Below, piece after piece: positions 10,178 through 21,062 of a stretch of DNA of 64,000 nucleotides. The notes beneath the pieces are model-generated. The model was not told the origin of the DNA and did no database searches. It saw only the letters and a program-made list of their open reading frames with translations. The position numbers were made by a program, and so were the translations under genes. The stretch is from Favolaschia claudopus. Its lineage: Eukaryota > Basidiomycota > Agaricomycetes > Agaricales > Mycenaceae. The stretch's first letter is position 1. Every line of letters starts with the position of its first letter. Location: contig JAWWNJ010000160.1 of NCBI GenBank assembly GCA_037176885.1, positions 466,998 to 530,997 of the forward strand, given 5' to 3'.

Positions 10178-10765
10178 TCGGAGAAACAATTTAGACACTC
10201 CGAGATTCCGCCGCGCCGATTTCGGCCAACCAACCTCATGACCACACTGGCACGTGATCGCCCCACGATCGTGTCACTCACGCCAAGCGGTAGTGCGCCA
10301 CCGACAACCCCGTTTGGAGAAACACAGCCAGATTCCGCAAACAGACTCAAGGTCAAGCAAGTGTCAACAAAGAATTGAGGAGCAACAAATGCCGAAACCC
10401 GTCACTGTGGATTCGGCTTAGGTTGCCGATCAATCTAATGTTGGTTGATGGTATCATACCGTAGGTTGGTGGTCATATTGGTATCCAACTGTAGGCTGAA
10501 GTGCGTTGGGGGGGGGATGTATTATACTCGCGCGGTCCACAATCTGAACTGCGAGTTTACGGAAGACATACATGTAGTACTGTACGGGTGGTTATTGTCA
10601 GGGGAACCCCTGTTCTGCGCAGCATGACGCAAAGGGACTTGGGCACTTCTGCCCAAGTCCCATTAAGTACATCATTCCTGTGGAGCTCCATCAAACTATG
10701 ACAGAGTTCTACTTTTGGGTACACAAGATCCCAGTCCAACTACGTCATCAAGGTGGGACTTAGCA

Positions 10766-10984
10766 TGTGATCGGGCCAGGGACTATTGCCGGTTGACCCG
10801 GCCTTGTGGGAATTAGTTAGTGTATGTTTGCCACACCTAGCGTGGGAATCCTTAGCCTTTCTTCTCTTTGGATTCTCCCTCGCTAGGTGCGCTGTAATGT
10901 ATTCCTAGTAGCGTCTTTAATTAACTTTGGATTCTCCCTCGCTAGACCCTCGAGACATCTCGGGTCCTAAAGGTTGCCCTTACA
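10766..10984 (+). mobile_element. Gypsy-type LTR, plus orientation (219 bp)
   Basis: Starts TGTGA and ends TTACA. It matches, as an inverted copy, the LTR at 21814-22031. Both contain two copies of GGATTCTCCCTCGCTAG, spaced about 60 bp apart, and the segment CTCGAGACATCTCGGGTC near the end. No gag or pol follows directly, so this is a solo LTR or the edge of a heavily deleted element. Confidence 0.7.
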
Positions 10985-11560
10985 GTTATCCTCACAGAAT
11001 TCTACAAGATGTCAACGGAGCACAACGTCTTTCCAGGGGGTCAATCGCGCAACGCAATCAGGGAACTGGCCGGCCGCTTGTATGGCAGGACCTCTGGCTA
11101 AAACCCGTAGGACCTAGGGGGAGTTCTCTCCCTCCAGGTATAAATCCCCAGTATCCACCAGTAACCTGACGCAATTGAACGTCTTTCCCTTTGCCGACGC
11201 ATGCACACCACTCGCCAAAGCGAGCCCAAGGACTTTAGGGTGGTAAGTTGTGATCCTACGCAGTCGACGGTGGCTGTAAGGGCAACAGCTGCCAGGGCCT
11301 GAGGCCCGAGGTACTCAAGAGTCCAACAAGCACTGGGCAGAGGGAGAATCCTTAGAGGGCTAGCTACAACAAGAGGAAGAGTGTCTACTCACCTGGGCAG
11401 AGGGAGAATCCTTAGAGAACAGAGTAAGGAGTCTCCATGCCCAGGCGTCACAGTAAAAGGGCGCGTGACGCGTGACTTCTCACGGTGTGTGGGAACTATG
11501 TAGTAGCACAGCATCTATGATGTGATATCAATGATCAGATGATCCTGTTGTGCGCTTGGG
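10985..11560. other. Element-derived sequence, no coding domain seen
   Basis: Follows the LTR. It includes two direct copies of GGGCAGAGGGAGAATCCTTAGAG (11336 and 11395 regions), echoing the LTR motif in inverted form, and CTGTAAGGGCAAC near 11275, which resembles the inverted LTR end. It is probably rearranged Gypsy internal or LTR sequence. Confidence 0.35.
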
Positions 11561-11569
11561 TAAGTGGTT

Positions 11570-11990
11570 ACACTGTAGAGAGAAGTCACAGCCGGTATGA
11601 CCGCGCCGCGGTTATTTGATTTTTCGCGCGGTTATTCTGACCGCCTAAATTTTGACCGTGGCCTGCCACGGTCATGCCGACTGTGCGCCGCACAGTCATT
11701 CTCAACACAGTCAATCTGGCTGTTCCTGTCATATGTTGCTACAAGTCTTTATTCTGTTGAGTCTAATACACAATATACACCATAAAGTCTATACTGCCTA
11801 TAACTACCCATAAATCCCGTGTTTTTACAAGCTCGTAAACCACAGTCAGATCAGCCGTGTCGGCGGTCAAACCGGCTGTGGCGGCGCGGTCAGCCTGACT
11901 GCGGCCCCACAGTCGGACCATCCCGTACCATGGTCAGATTGACCAAGGAAGTGTTTATTCGTCAAACCCATGCAAAGAGAGGGTTTATTG
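11570..11990 (+). repeat. LTR-like repeat sharing CACTGTAGAGAGAAGTC
   Basis: CACTGTAGAGAGAAGTC(A/G)CAGCCGG near 11570-11595 is found inverted at about 18920-18940. Both are followed by GC-rich tracts built of GACCGCGGTCA- and CACAGTCA-type motifs. At 18.9 kb this runs into TCCAACA, a typical LTR end. I therefore read 11570-11990 and 18690-18961 as two diverged, oppositely oriented LTR-like copies. Confidence 0.4.
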
Positions 11991-12003
11991 CAGTTTGCAA
12001 ATA

Positions 12004-13221
12004 TATTGGCACAGCCGCATTTTGATAGAATTTTGAGGCGCTACAGTATATGATTTATTCCTCCCTCGATTCCGAGTGGATTCCTTTGAGACCATAACCA
12101 AAATTCACCGTTTTGCGAGGCGCATCCAGCCATACCAAATTTGTAGCGAAATACGCGAATCTCAAAATCTCAATATCCTACCAACAGCTGTTCGGCGCGT
12201 GAAATTACGCCGTAAAATCAGGGCGCTTTGAGAGAAAGTCCAAGGTAGAAAGTGTTCATATACCTATCGGCTACATACCTGTCAAGTTTGAAACAAAACG
12301 GGGGCGGATTGACGCGCCCGCGATGCGTCGAAGAAGCTCATCATTTGGTTATGATGATCCGCGGTCACTTGGGATGCTTTGCCTCTTTCTTCCACCCTCT
12401 TAGACCTCTGTCGGTCCGCGAGCGCTTCAGACTACTTAAGAGGGCACCGGGAGACCCGTTCCTTGTTGGATTTGCCTAGTGTATCTTTTATTATTATTAT
12501 TATTATTAATGCAAAGGAAGGAAGCAACAATACGCTATCTATTCGGCCGTAGTACCAAGATTTGTCCAAGACTGTGGGGTCGAACATGGAAGCCAACCTT
12601 CAAGGCATTCTGCAGAATCTGCAATCAAGCTTGAGCCCTTTCTCGATGTCTTGGAGCGCCCCGTAGATCATGAAGAGGCTCTTACCTGCTGAGATGCCGC
12701 CACTGGTACCTTGAACGGGGTACACTCAGTGGCCCTGGTGTGTCACTACAAGGTGTTGTTCCTCAAAGCTCCGCTAAGCGTGGACCCAGAGCGTTGAGAA
12801 GGCATTTGGGGTACGCTATTGACCTTTGAGCAAGCAGCCCTTTCTTCCTGCACTGAGCTTTCGCGGTGGCAACCCGTCCGATCAGCGCATTGATTGGCCT
12901 TCTTCGACGCGTCGCGGCCGCGTCAATCCGCCCTCACCAAACTTTAGAGGTGTGTAGCCGGGAGGTATTCAAACAGTTTATACCTTGAACTTTTACCTCA
13001 AAGCACCCTGATCTCACCGTGTAAATTCACGCGCCGAACGGTTATTGAAGGATATTGAGATTTTTAGACACGCGTATTTAGCTATGAATTTGGTATGGCT
13101 GGATGCGCCTCCCAAAACGGTGAGTTTTGGTTATGGTCTCAAAGGAATCCACCCGGAATTGAGGGAGGAATAAATCATATACTGAGGCAACTCAAAATTC
13201 TACAAAATGCGGCTGTGCCAA
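12004..13221. mobile_element. TA-flanked element with about 340 bp TIRs (1.2 kb)
   Basis: Ends start TTGGCACAGCCGCATTTTG, and the imperfect inverted similarity continues for about 340 bp on each side, through ATTCCTCCCTCAATTC-like and GGCGCATCCAGCCATACC blocks, to GACGCGTCGAAGAAG. TA flanks are at 12002-12003 and 13222-13223. The central 500 bp has no recognisable coding sequence and includes a TTA microsatellite. Confidence 0.75.
12487..12511. repeat. (TTA)n microsatellite
   Basis: About seven consecutive TTA units inside the central part of the long-TIR element. Confidence 0.8.
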
Positions 13222-13230
13222 TACATATGT

Positions 13231-14878
13231 GTCGCAAAAATCGAAAGTCCGATATAACCCATTATAACCGATTACAGCAGTTATAAGGCGATTATAGGCT
13301 GGTTATACCTAGTTATAACCGGCTATAGGTTGGGAGGACCCTTATAGCCTATTAGAACTACCTTACAAGCTGCAACACCCAACAATAGGACGACGGGGAT
13401 TGGGCAAGCTTGGAGCGTATGGCTTCTCGCTCAGGCTCGGAGTCGGGAGATGAGTGTGAACGACGCAGTTGCATGGTTAGATGGGCCTGAGGCCATTTTG
13501 GGGACGCCCCACACAGTGACGTCACTACGGGAATATGAGGACTATATGAGGCCGCAGGCCGTGACAGTGTGACTCCGCAGCTCTTTCCTCTAAACCACCA
13601 CCATCGACAGCTCGAGGACATACGACGGCGTCGATCCCGCCCTCCCTTCATGCTAGTGCCGGTATTTTCGACGGGTGTGCTCAGTAACGGTCGCTTGCCC
13701 ACGCATTGATCACAAATCACCGACATGGGGGAATCGCATCGGTCGATCGGTGCGTCGCTTTTGTTGCTTATTCTCCGATGAAGTTCTAATCCTGTGCCCT
13801 TTGAAGCTTCAACGCAACTGAGAACAGTTGGTGTGTCTTTAGTTTCTTTATCTCCCGTGCGCTGTCTCATCTCGGTTGTAATTGCCTTCATCGGATACTC
13901 CCCTCCCCTTCCCCAACATAGCTGGCGACTTCTACGATGTTGTACACGTACCTTGGTTGGAAATAGATCAATTTTATTCAGTACTTTGCTTGATTTGAGA
14001 TGAATTCCATGGGCCAAATGTGCGGTGAAAACTTCACCGGGCCTAAGGAGCTATAACCTCTATAATGACTTATAACGATCTGTAAAAATTATAGGACTTA
14101 TACAGTGGTGGCAAATAGAAATTGCCGTGGCTTTTTGGCCAAAATCTTGCTGTATACTTCACCGAATGACCTGAAATAAGATGTAGAGATAAATATATGA
14201 TACTACTGTACCACTTAGAATACTCAGCTATTTATTATGCCCTGACGATGCATCAATAACAGGACAGTTTCTGATTATTGCCATATCTGGAAAAGCTCAA
14301 TGTATCCTCAGCAAAAAAGTGTCATAACAGGATGAAAGTACTTGAAAAACAATGCTAGTTATCACTTTGATTGACTGGAATTGAACCTCATTTGAGCTCA
14401 CAACGGCTGCTTGAAGTTGGTCCTTTTAGCTATTTTCTCTGCATTTTCAGCTATTTTGTGTGAAAATAGCCAACTTTGAGCGGCTGCTGTGAGCTCAAAT
14501 CAGGGTCAATTCCATTCAACCAAAGTGGAAACTAGGACTGTTTTTTAAGTACTTTCATCCTATTATGACACCTTTTACCTGAGGGTTCATTGTGTTTTTC
14601 CGAATATGGCAAAAATCGGAAATCATCCTATGATTGATGCATTCTCAGGGCATAATATATTGCTGACTGATCTAAGAGGTACAAAAGTATCACATACCTA
14701 TCTCTACATTTTATTTGAGGTCATTCGGTGAAGTATACAGCCAGATTTTCACCAAAAAGCCACGGCAATTTCTATTTGCCACCACTGTAAGTCTAATCAG
14801 GCTTTATAGGCCCCCCTCCCAAATTATAGACTTATAACAGGTTACAACTGAGTATAACCGGGTTTCGATTTTTGCGAC
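13231..14878. mobile_element. Large GTCGCAAAAAT-family element (1.65 kb), host to a foldback insertion
   Basis: The left end reads GTCGCAAAAATCGAAA and the right end is its inverse. Subterminal TATAACC(G/A) and TTATAGG repeats fill about 110 bp at the left and are present on the right. A 219-codon minus-strand frame (13358-14017) occupies the middle but shows no domain I know. The 685 bp CAGTGGTGG foldback is inserted near the right end. It lies directly beside the TTGGCACAGCC element. Confidence 0.6.
14103..14787. mobile_element. Foldback (palindromic) TA-flanked element, CAGTGGTGG family, 685 bp
   Basis: Almost the whole element is an inverted repeat. Arms of about 320 bp start CAGTGGTGGCAAATAGAAAT and are highly similar for the first 70 bp and more diverged inward, meeting near 14445 at GCTATTTTC/GAAAATAGC. 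TA flanks are at 14101-14102 and 14788-14789. It has no coding capacity. A transcript would form a long hairpin, a possible small-RNA source. Confidence 0.85.
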
Positions 14879-14889
14879 ATGCAAACTGC

Positions 14890-15510
14890 AATAATATAAT
14901 ATCAGATTGTACATAGCGGCACTCTGCGCTCATCGCAGGTTTTTTTGTATCGAAATTTAACACTATCGTTCCCATCACCTCGTTCCCGCCTAAACATCGA
15001 CCAAGGTAGCCCTACATCTCACAAGCCCTCATCGTCGCCCACGCAACTCGGACGCTGCACCGACACACCGACATCACCATGCCCCGCGCGTCCCAGCCGA
15101 GGACCACTGGCAGCCGAACACGACAAGTTGAACAGCTCCTACACCTGATGTCAGTGTCAGCTTGACAAAGATGTCTGATTCGCGTCGTGGACACTTGAGC
15201 TTGTACGACCTGACAGTTTCCACATCCCAAAAAATATGAAGAGCACCGTATCCGACGCCCAGGCTTAACTCACAGTTGGTGTGTCTGCTGAAGTAGTGGC
15301 TCGGCTGGCCATATAGCCGGAGTAACGACTTCGTCGTTACTCGTATAGCCTGCCCCCTTAATATGTATACTCCTATCATTTTACCTACAATCGTCTACAT
15401 ATATTCGCAGTAGCTACAGACACACCTCAGTCGTTCACCCTCTCGTGTGCCCGGCTGAGGTTTGTCTTCTATACCTTTGACTTCCCTCTCTTTACTTACG
15501 ACGACTCTAG
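14890..15510. other. No gene assigned; CT-rich promoter-like stretch and intron-like segment at its end
   Basis: Short frames only. The last 51 nt (15460-15510) start GTTTGT and end CTCTAG with a TTACGAC branch-like motif. They are exactly absent from the otherwise matching copy at 16091-16133 (see findings). Confidence 0.35.
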
Positions 15511-15529
15511 TTTACTTTGTCTTTAGGTA

Positions 15530-16075
15530 TGGTTGCGGACCGAACTTTGTGACAAGTCGCAGTCCCAATTTGGTAATTGATACTGTCACGTCAGTTTTCA
15601 TTGAGACATCCTGGGATTGTGTAAATAGCATTGCAAGAAGGTAATCTACAAATGTACTGGAGCAAAACTTCGAAAAATCGGTTTTCCGTGTTTTGCACGG
15701 CAATTTCGCGCTTTTGATTGCGGATCACTCGGACCGGTGGCTGTGCAGCAGCATCAATGTCGCCTGGCCATTGCCGATTTCTTGGTTAGGATATTTCACT
15801 TTCACTGTGGGGTCCGGAAGAAGGAGTCCGGGGTTGCAGAGGCAGAATGGCAGAGAAAGACTTGATTACCTGCCTCAAACTCGCGAGTTTAGTACATACA
15901 ATTTTGGTTTTTCGCTGTTCAAATTTCGCGTTTTGTAACCCTAAGTTAGGACTACCTCCGATTCCTCTGAAATAAAAATTTCACCTATAAACCATACCCT
16001 AGTTCCTGCTAAATCTCGAATCCCGAAGGATTTTGAGCAAAATTGGGACTGGTCATGAAGTTTTGGCCGCAACCA
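15530..16075. mobile_element. TA-flanked TIR element, TGGTTGCGG family, 546 bp (full copy)
   Basis: Ends are TGGTTGCGG(A/C)C(C/A)(G/A)AACTT and its inverse, with TA at 15528-15529 and 16076-16077. It is internally non-coding with conserved AACCATACCCTAGTTCCTG and GGATCACT(C/T)GGACCGGTGG segments. A second full copy is at 35280-35823, and partial copies are at 39510-39675, 53106-53496 and (diverged) 28505-28710. It is non-autonomous. Confidence 0.85.
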
Positions 16076-16399
16076 TACTCTAATACAGTTGTTCACCCTC
16101 TCGTGTGCCCGGCTGAGTTTACTTTGTCTTTAGTGTCTTCGGGGCAGATTTCAATTTGTTGAATCTGGCAAAAACCTGGCATCCTAAAAATTTCCGCAGT
16201 TGGCAAGAAATACAGGCCGCATACTCATGGGAGATTTAAGGGACCCACCAGCACAGCGGACCAATAATTCTGGAATTTATCTGTTTTTGAGAATTTTCGG
16301 CCGAACCGTTGGAAACTTTCGGACTTGGCAAAAACGCGACGTGTCAGTCACGTGATTACATGACATCAGTGACATGTAACACATCGCTCCTTTCCCTCT

Positions 16400-18360
16400 T
16401 CCTTCATCTTGTGGCTCGTCCCGCGGCTTCCCTCAATGCACCTGAAGATGATACAAGCCAACTCATGCAGGTCATCGACACGTCCCACGCCGCTGAGACG
16501 ACCCGATAATGCCCAAATTTCGGCCTCTGAGGCTGATTGCGTCTCCCATCGACATTGCGCCTTCGCGCCCGTAAGACGCGTTCAAGTGCCTCATCCGGGT
16601 GCTCTGACGACTATGAAACGTTTGAATTCTTTTGAGCTTGCCAACTATCCCCTCCCACCTCTCTTTGACCGGCACGAGGGACATGGTATGACCATCATTT
16701 GCATCGCTGATTCACGCGCTCCTCAGCCTCTCGATACTTTGCAATTAGCTTCAAGACTTGATGGGAACGTATGCGGAGAGACTCGGATTCAACCACCTCG
16801 ACACTCCACGACGTTCCGCCTCGTCAATTCGCTCGTCAACCGCTCGTTTCCGCCACGATCTCATTCCCAATCACCAATTTCTGCAACACGCCATCGGCCA
16901 CCTTGTATTCTGATTAAAGGTGCGTGTGTCATTAACTCTCTCCCCCTCGTCGGTCTCATCCACCTCCCTTCAGCTCCTTCTGCTGAGCGCGAAAATGTGT
17001 CTCTCCTCCTCTTTGCCCCTCCTCCCTCCTCTACCCTCAACGAGCTCAATTCGCAGCTCCCTGCGGAGGCTTCTCATTCGACACATTTGACTGGATGGTC
17101 GCCGGCGGGCTCATCAAGTGCCAGGATTCGTTTGCGACGTTTGGAAGTATCCTGGGAAATGTGTCGACGTTGGATACTGGGTGAGTAACTCTCATTGCTG
17201 CCTCTCTGCGCATAACTGACTCACTTCAAGACCCGTTACACCACACCAGCTTTCTCGCTCGAAACGGCGCCCTCGACCCTTCCACCTCCACACTCCACAA
17301 CCCTCATACCGACACGTCAATTCCAGCACGACAACGAACGCCACACTCGAGGGCCGTCAAGATGCGCTCGTTCAATCTCTACTCTACGCTACGTCTACCT
17401 CGCCGCCGTTCCTCAGCCCAACTACCGCCCACCTCGCAATCCCACCCAACTCCTATTCGCTACCGCCGCCCGCCGCCATCGTCCCCAAGGGAACTTGACA
17501 GCATGTCGTCAATCAGGCTTTGACACCGCTGCCTTCCTCGCCAACACTCCGCCTTCTACCTCAAATCCTCCATCCAAGCCCCACACCGCCGCCATTCGCT
17601 CGTTTCCGATCTCCACCAATCCTGCCCCTCAAGCCCTCGACACGGCGCTCCCGCTACTCCCTCTTCGCCGCTCTCTCAACGCCGTTTCCCACGCGACCGC
17701 AATCCCCCGCGCTTCTCTCGCCATCACCACCTTCGTCTCCCGCCGCCACCAACTATCCCGACCCCACCGTCTTCTGACCGGACAACACCTAAGTCCCCGC
17801 CTCGCGCCATCAAACGCGCATTTTCGACTCTAAAATTCAGCAAGTCAGCATCCAATCTAGTAGAACGAGCGAAATCGACGTGCGCGGTGAGTCGCTTCGC
17901 CATACATTTATCAGCACTGATTTATTGAGTGACTTCTGGGGTGACTCTCAAGACGGTGCCGGCTTCACTCTCGTGAGTTTCGTATAGGTCGGCTTTGCGG
18001 CCCAGTTGAAGCTAAGGTAGGATTCTACAGGTATCGCGAACACTTGTTCTGTTATGTCGCTTGCTAACGGGAATTTCTTTGGATAGATCGGTCGACATGA
18101 ATTTGGACCTTCGAAGGTATGTAAGATATAAGATATAGTATATACAATAGCTAACATATGGTGGACAGCACCAGCTCATTATGCGCGCCAGTAATAAAAG
18201 GTACATTGCCGTCTGTAAGAGAACCTCGCTGATTCCGCCCCCACTCATATTGCGAACCAACGGGACGACGCGCACCATTCAAAAAGGTGCATCATTACCT
18301 AGAGGAGAATCTCGCTGACCTCAGATTTCGTGAACAATATGTGGTTTGGTTACAGCTAAG
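16400..18360 (+). CDS. Probable multi-exon gene of unknown function
   Basis: I infer a spliced gene from splice-site spacing and islands of good coding sequence, not from one long frame. One exon near 17080-17178 reads FDTFDWMVAGG then LIKCQDSFATFGSILGNVST, and ends at a GTGAGT donor (about 17180). A later Ser/Pro-rich exon ends with KRAFSTLKFSKSASNLVERA just before another GTGAGT donor at about 17887. Several GT..AG candidates follow down to about 18360 (GTGAGTTTCGTATAG, GTATGTAAG...GACAG, GTACATTG...). Upstream, 16400-17070 carries Ser/Pro-rich frames that may be the first exons. No known domain is seen. The exon map is uncertain and the gene may be incomplete, but this is one of the few non-repetitive coding-like parts of the window. 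Confidence 0.4.
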
Positions 18361-18689
18361 TGCCGTCACATCGAGCGACGAATATGATTCTGAGATATGT
18401 CATAGATTCACCAAAAACGTGTCTAGGTGAGTGCTGTGCAATGGTGAATACTTTTACGATTCTGATATGGAGTTGGATAGGAGACGGCGCGTCGGGCGTG
18501 GTCTGAGAGGATATTTGCTCGGCCAGTGAGTGGGTAGCTCATGGAAGTTCCTTAACTGATTCCCTTTGCTAGGATTGTGAGGATTATCAATTGCAGAGGT
18601 ATAATGGTCTATAGTACAGCTTGGGGGTAGTAGCAGTATGTAGATTGAATAGTAATACAAGATTTTATCACGAATTGGATCGAGCGCAA

Positions 18690-18961
18690 CCAAAGAGTAC
18701 AATGACTGTGAGGGTACTGCTAGGCTGACTGTGAAGGCGCGGCTGCACTGACTGTGGACCACGGTCGCGCTGGCTGTGGTAGCGCAGCCAGGTTGACCGC
18801 GAAATTGGCCATAACGCAGCTGAGATGGCCGTGCGGGCACAGTCATGCCGACCGCGGTCGCGCGGTCAGGCTGGCCCCATGCCACGGCCGAACGAGCCAG
18901 CGCACGCGCGGCTGTTCCGGCTGCGACTTCTCTCTACAGTGGTTAGTTGCTAAGTCCAACA
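18690..18961 (-). mobile_element. LTR-like sequence (TGTTGGA...), minus orientation
   Basis: Read on the minus strand it begins TGTTGGACTTAGCAACTAAC at 18961 and runs through the CACTGTAGAGAGAAGTC motif shared with 11.57 kb, then a GC-rich tract. TGTTGGA/TCCAACA is a usual LTR boundary in Copia elements. The far end is not defined. It overlaps the palindrome cluster that follows. Confidence 0.4.
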
Positions 18962-19489
18962 AAACACCAACCCCGGGTGAGACCCGGAAACAATGTCCAT
19001 GGCGGGCTGAAGACCCCCACTACCAAGCGCCGGTAGGGCTGTTCTAATCCAGTCAATCCCAGGGCGAGGGCCGGCCCGACCGTAGCGGTGGCTAAATGGC
19101 GACCGCCGGGGCTCGAACTCGTGCTCACTCGCGTCTTGCTCAAAGCGTCCGTGTGAGGTTAGATTTACTCACATAGAGTACAGGTCCCAACAGGTTATGG
19201 GCCCCGTGTTGGACTTAGCAACTAACCACTTACCCATGCGCTTGGGTAAGTGGTTAGTTGCTAAGTCCAACAAAACACCAACCCTATGAGGTGGCGCGAG
19301 TGAGCACGAGTTCGAGCCCCGGCGGTCGCCATTTAGCCACCACTACGGTCGGGCCGGCCCTCGCCCTGGGATTGACTGGATTAGAACAGCCCTACCGGCG
19401 CTTGGTAGTGGGGGTCTTCAGCCCGCCATGGACATTGTTTCCGGGTCTCACCCGGGGTTGGTGTTTTGTTGGACTTAGCAACTAACCAC
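18939..19489. repeat. Inverted repeat, 194 bp arms (18939-19132 and 19296-19489)
   Basis: The arms are colinear inverted copies without indels and nearly identical (one C/T difference noted at about 19085/19343). Each contains GAGTTCGAGCCCCGG, which fits a pol III B box. The 163 bp spacer holds a palindrome at about 19213-19264, in which ACTTAGCAACTAACCACTTA is repeated inverted around TGCGC. The same palindrome recurs at 19473-19528, followed by broken tandem pieces of GGGTAAGTGGTTAG up to 19585. Confidence 0.75.
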
Positions 19490-19662
19490 TTACCCATGCG
19501 CTTGGGTAAGTGGTTAGTTGCTAAGTCCTGGGTAAGTGGTTTGGGTAAGTGGTTAGCGCATGGGTAAGTGGTTAGTTGCTAAGTCCAACAGATCCAACAG
19601 TAGCAGGGAGCCAGGGATATGCCCAGAAGAGGGAAGATCACAATACTGGTCCAGAGATTGTA

Positions 19663-20092
19663 AGGTAGGGGACACACAAATACGGTTACCCCACGTGATG
19701 TGCCATCACGCACCTTTTTGGGACATCTCGCGATGAAACCCTTACAAGTGATTCCCCACACAATGAAATTGAAATTCGGGCTCAACAGTTCCATAGGCAA
19801 TGCTATTATACAGGTCTCCCAGCTTAGATCTCAAGAAAATCCCGAAAACTGAGAGAAGAGATCCATAAATACGGGGGTTCTGATTAAAGTGATATCTAGT
19901 CTCTCAGTTCCACCCGAAAATCCTTGTAAAAAGTCTTTTGCACACCTATAGCATATTTACACAGAACTGTTGAAGCAGAATTTGCAAAAGGTATCTATAA
20001 GTTGTTCAAAGGAGCATCGGAAGGTAGATTGTCCTAAAAAGGTGCGTGATGGCACATCACGTGGGGTAACCGTATTTGTGTGTCCCCTACCT
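19663..20092. mobile_element. TA-flanked TIR element, AGGTAGGG family, 430 bp
   Basis: About 58-62 bp essentially perfect inverted ends start AGGTAGGGGACACACAAATA and run through CACGTGATGTGCCATCACGC. TA flanks are at 19661-19662 and 20093-20094. Interior non-coding. Elements at 30105-30534 (AGATAGG) and 62345-62406 (AGGTAGGG) share the outermost bases. Confidence 0.85.
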
Positions 20093-20094
20093 TA

Positions 20095-20450
20095 GACCGA
20101 CGAAGGCCCGGAGATACCCTGTGGTCCGGAAACCGGAGCCGGAGTCCGGAGGGCCGGAGCTCGGGGCCTGGAGGGTCGGGGAACCGTAGGAATAGAGCCC
20201 AGGGAACCCGGGAAGGGCGCTAGAGCCAGGGCGAGACAGCAGGAGCATCGAGGCTTGGGTGACAGAACCGCTGGGGCTTGGCCCAGTTCCGGGGGAGCGT
20301 GGGAAGCCGGGCCGGGGACCGGGGGACCGGAGCCAGAAGGCCGGAGGTCCGGACGACCAGAGCTCGGGGTACCAGAGCTCTCGGAGGGCTAGAAGTTGGC
20401 TAGAAGTCTGACCGGAAGACCAGTCGGGAACCGGGTTGCGCTGAGCACTA
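20095..20450. repeat. Low-complexity GGAGCCGGAGTCCGG-rich tract
   Basis: Dense degenerate repeats of CCGGAG and GGGGACCGG. The open frame across it encodes a Pro/Gly/Ser-biased peptide without a domain, so I do not call it a gene. Confidence 0.6.
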
Positions 20451-20689
20451 GCTGTAGGAGCGCAGGGTTGACAGGAGTATGTCGAGGAGGGGAACGGAGG
20501 CATACTGTACGTAATGACAGCATGTGGCATGGGCCTCTACGGCAATACGCCATGCACAGGGAACGGGGGTCGGAAGGAGGAAGATGTGACGAAGGGGGAA
20601 GTCTGGAGGGAGTAGTGTTCCCAAGAAGGCTGGAGTGATGCAAGGAATAGCGGAGCGGGTCGGGGAAGCGGGAGGTTCCCCTGACAGTG

Positions 20690-21020
20690 GCGGATAAATC
20701 AGCAGCATAGGCACTGCGTTGTAAATTTGAAGGGTTTTGAAGGCCAATTTCGCCAGAATCGGTGTAACTTCCCTTTTCGCGAGGACGGCGCGGTAGAAGA
20801 GTTGCAGGTTGATTCCGAAATCAAACCTAGCAGGACTCAGAAAAAATGGCCAGATCACAAACAACCTACCATTGGCTGATTCGTAGGATGAATTCCGTAG
20901 GTTGATTTTTTTCAACCAAGCGTAGATTGGTAGATAGGTTGATTTCAATAGGTTGATTTGATCAACCTTTCGTAGGCTAGCTTGTAGGATGTTTTCTCTA
21001 GGTTGTTTTTCGCCAAGTAG
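20690..21020. repeat. TAGGTTG-rich degenerate repeat
   Basis: TAGGTTGATTT and its relatives (CGTAGGTTGAT, AATAGGTTGATTTGATCAAC) recur about seven times between 20860 and 21010. This is not a telomere repeat. It may be the 3' non-coding part of the neighbouring Gypsy element. Confidence 0.4.
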
Positions 21021-21062
21021 GGCGGCTCTCCGGATCAGGAAGCAAGCACGGTCACATGATTG

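Noticed and set aside
13358..14017. 219-codon minus-strand frame inside the GTCGC element
   Set aside because: No recognisable domain and basic/Ser-rich composition; could be chance, so not listed as a gene.
20087..20530. 147-codon minus-strand frame rich in Pro, Ser and Gly
   Set aside because: It follows a CCGGAG-type low-complexity tract and has no domain; the bias comes from the repeat.
20860..21010. Possible interstitial telomere array (TAGGTTG units)
   Set aside because: The unit is not the fungal TTAGGG repeat and spacing is irregular.
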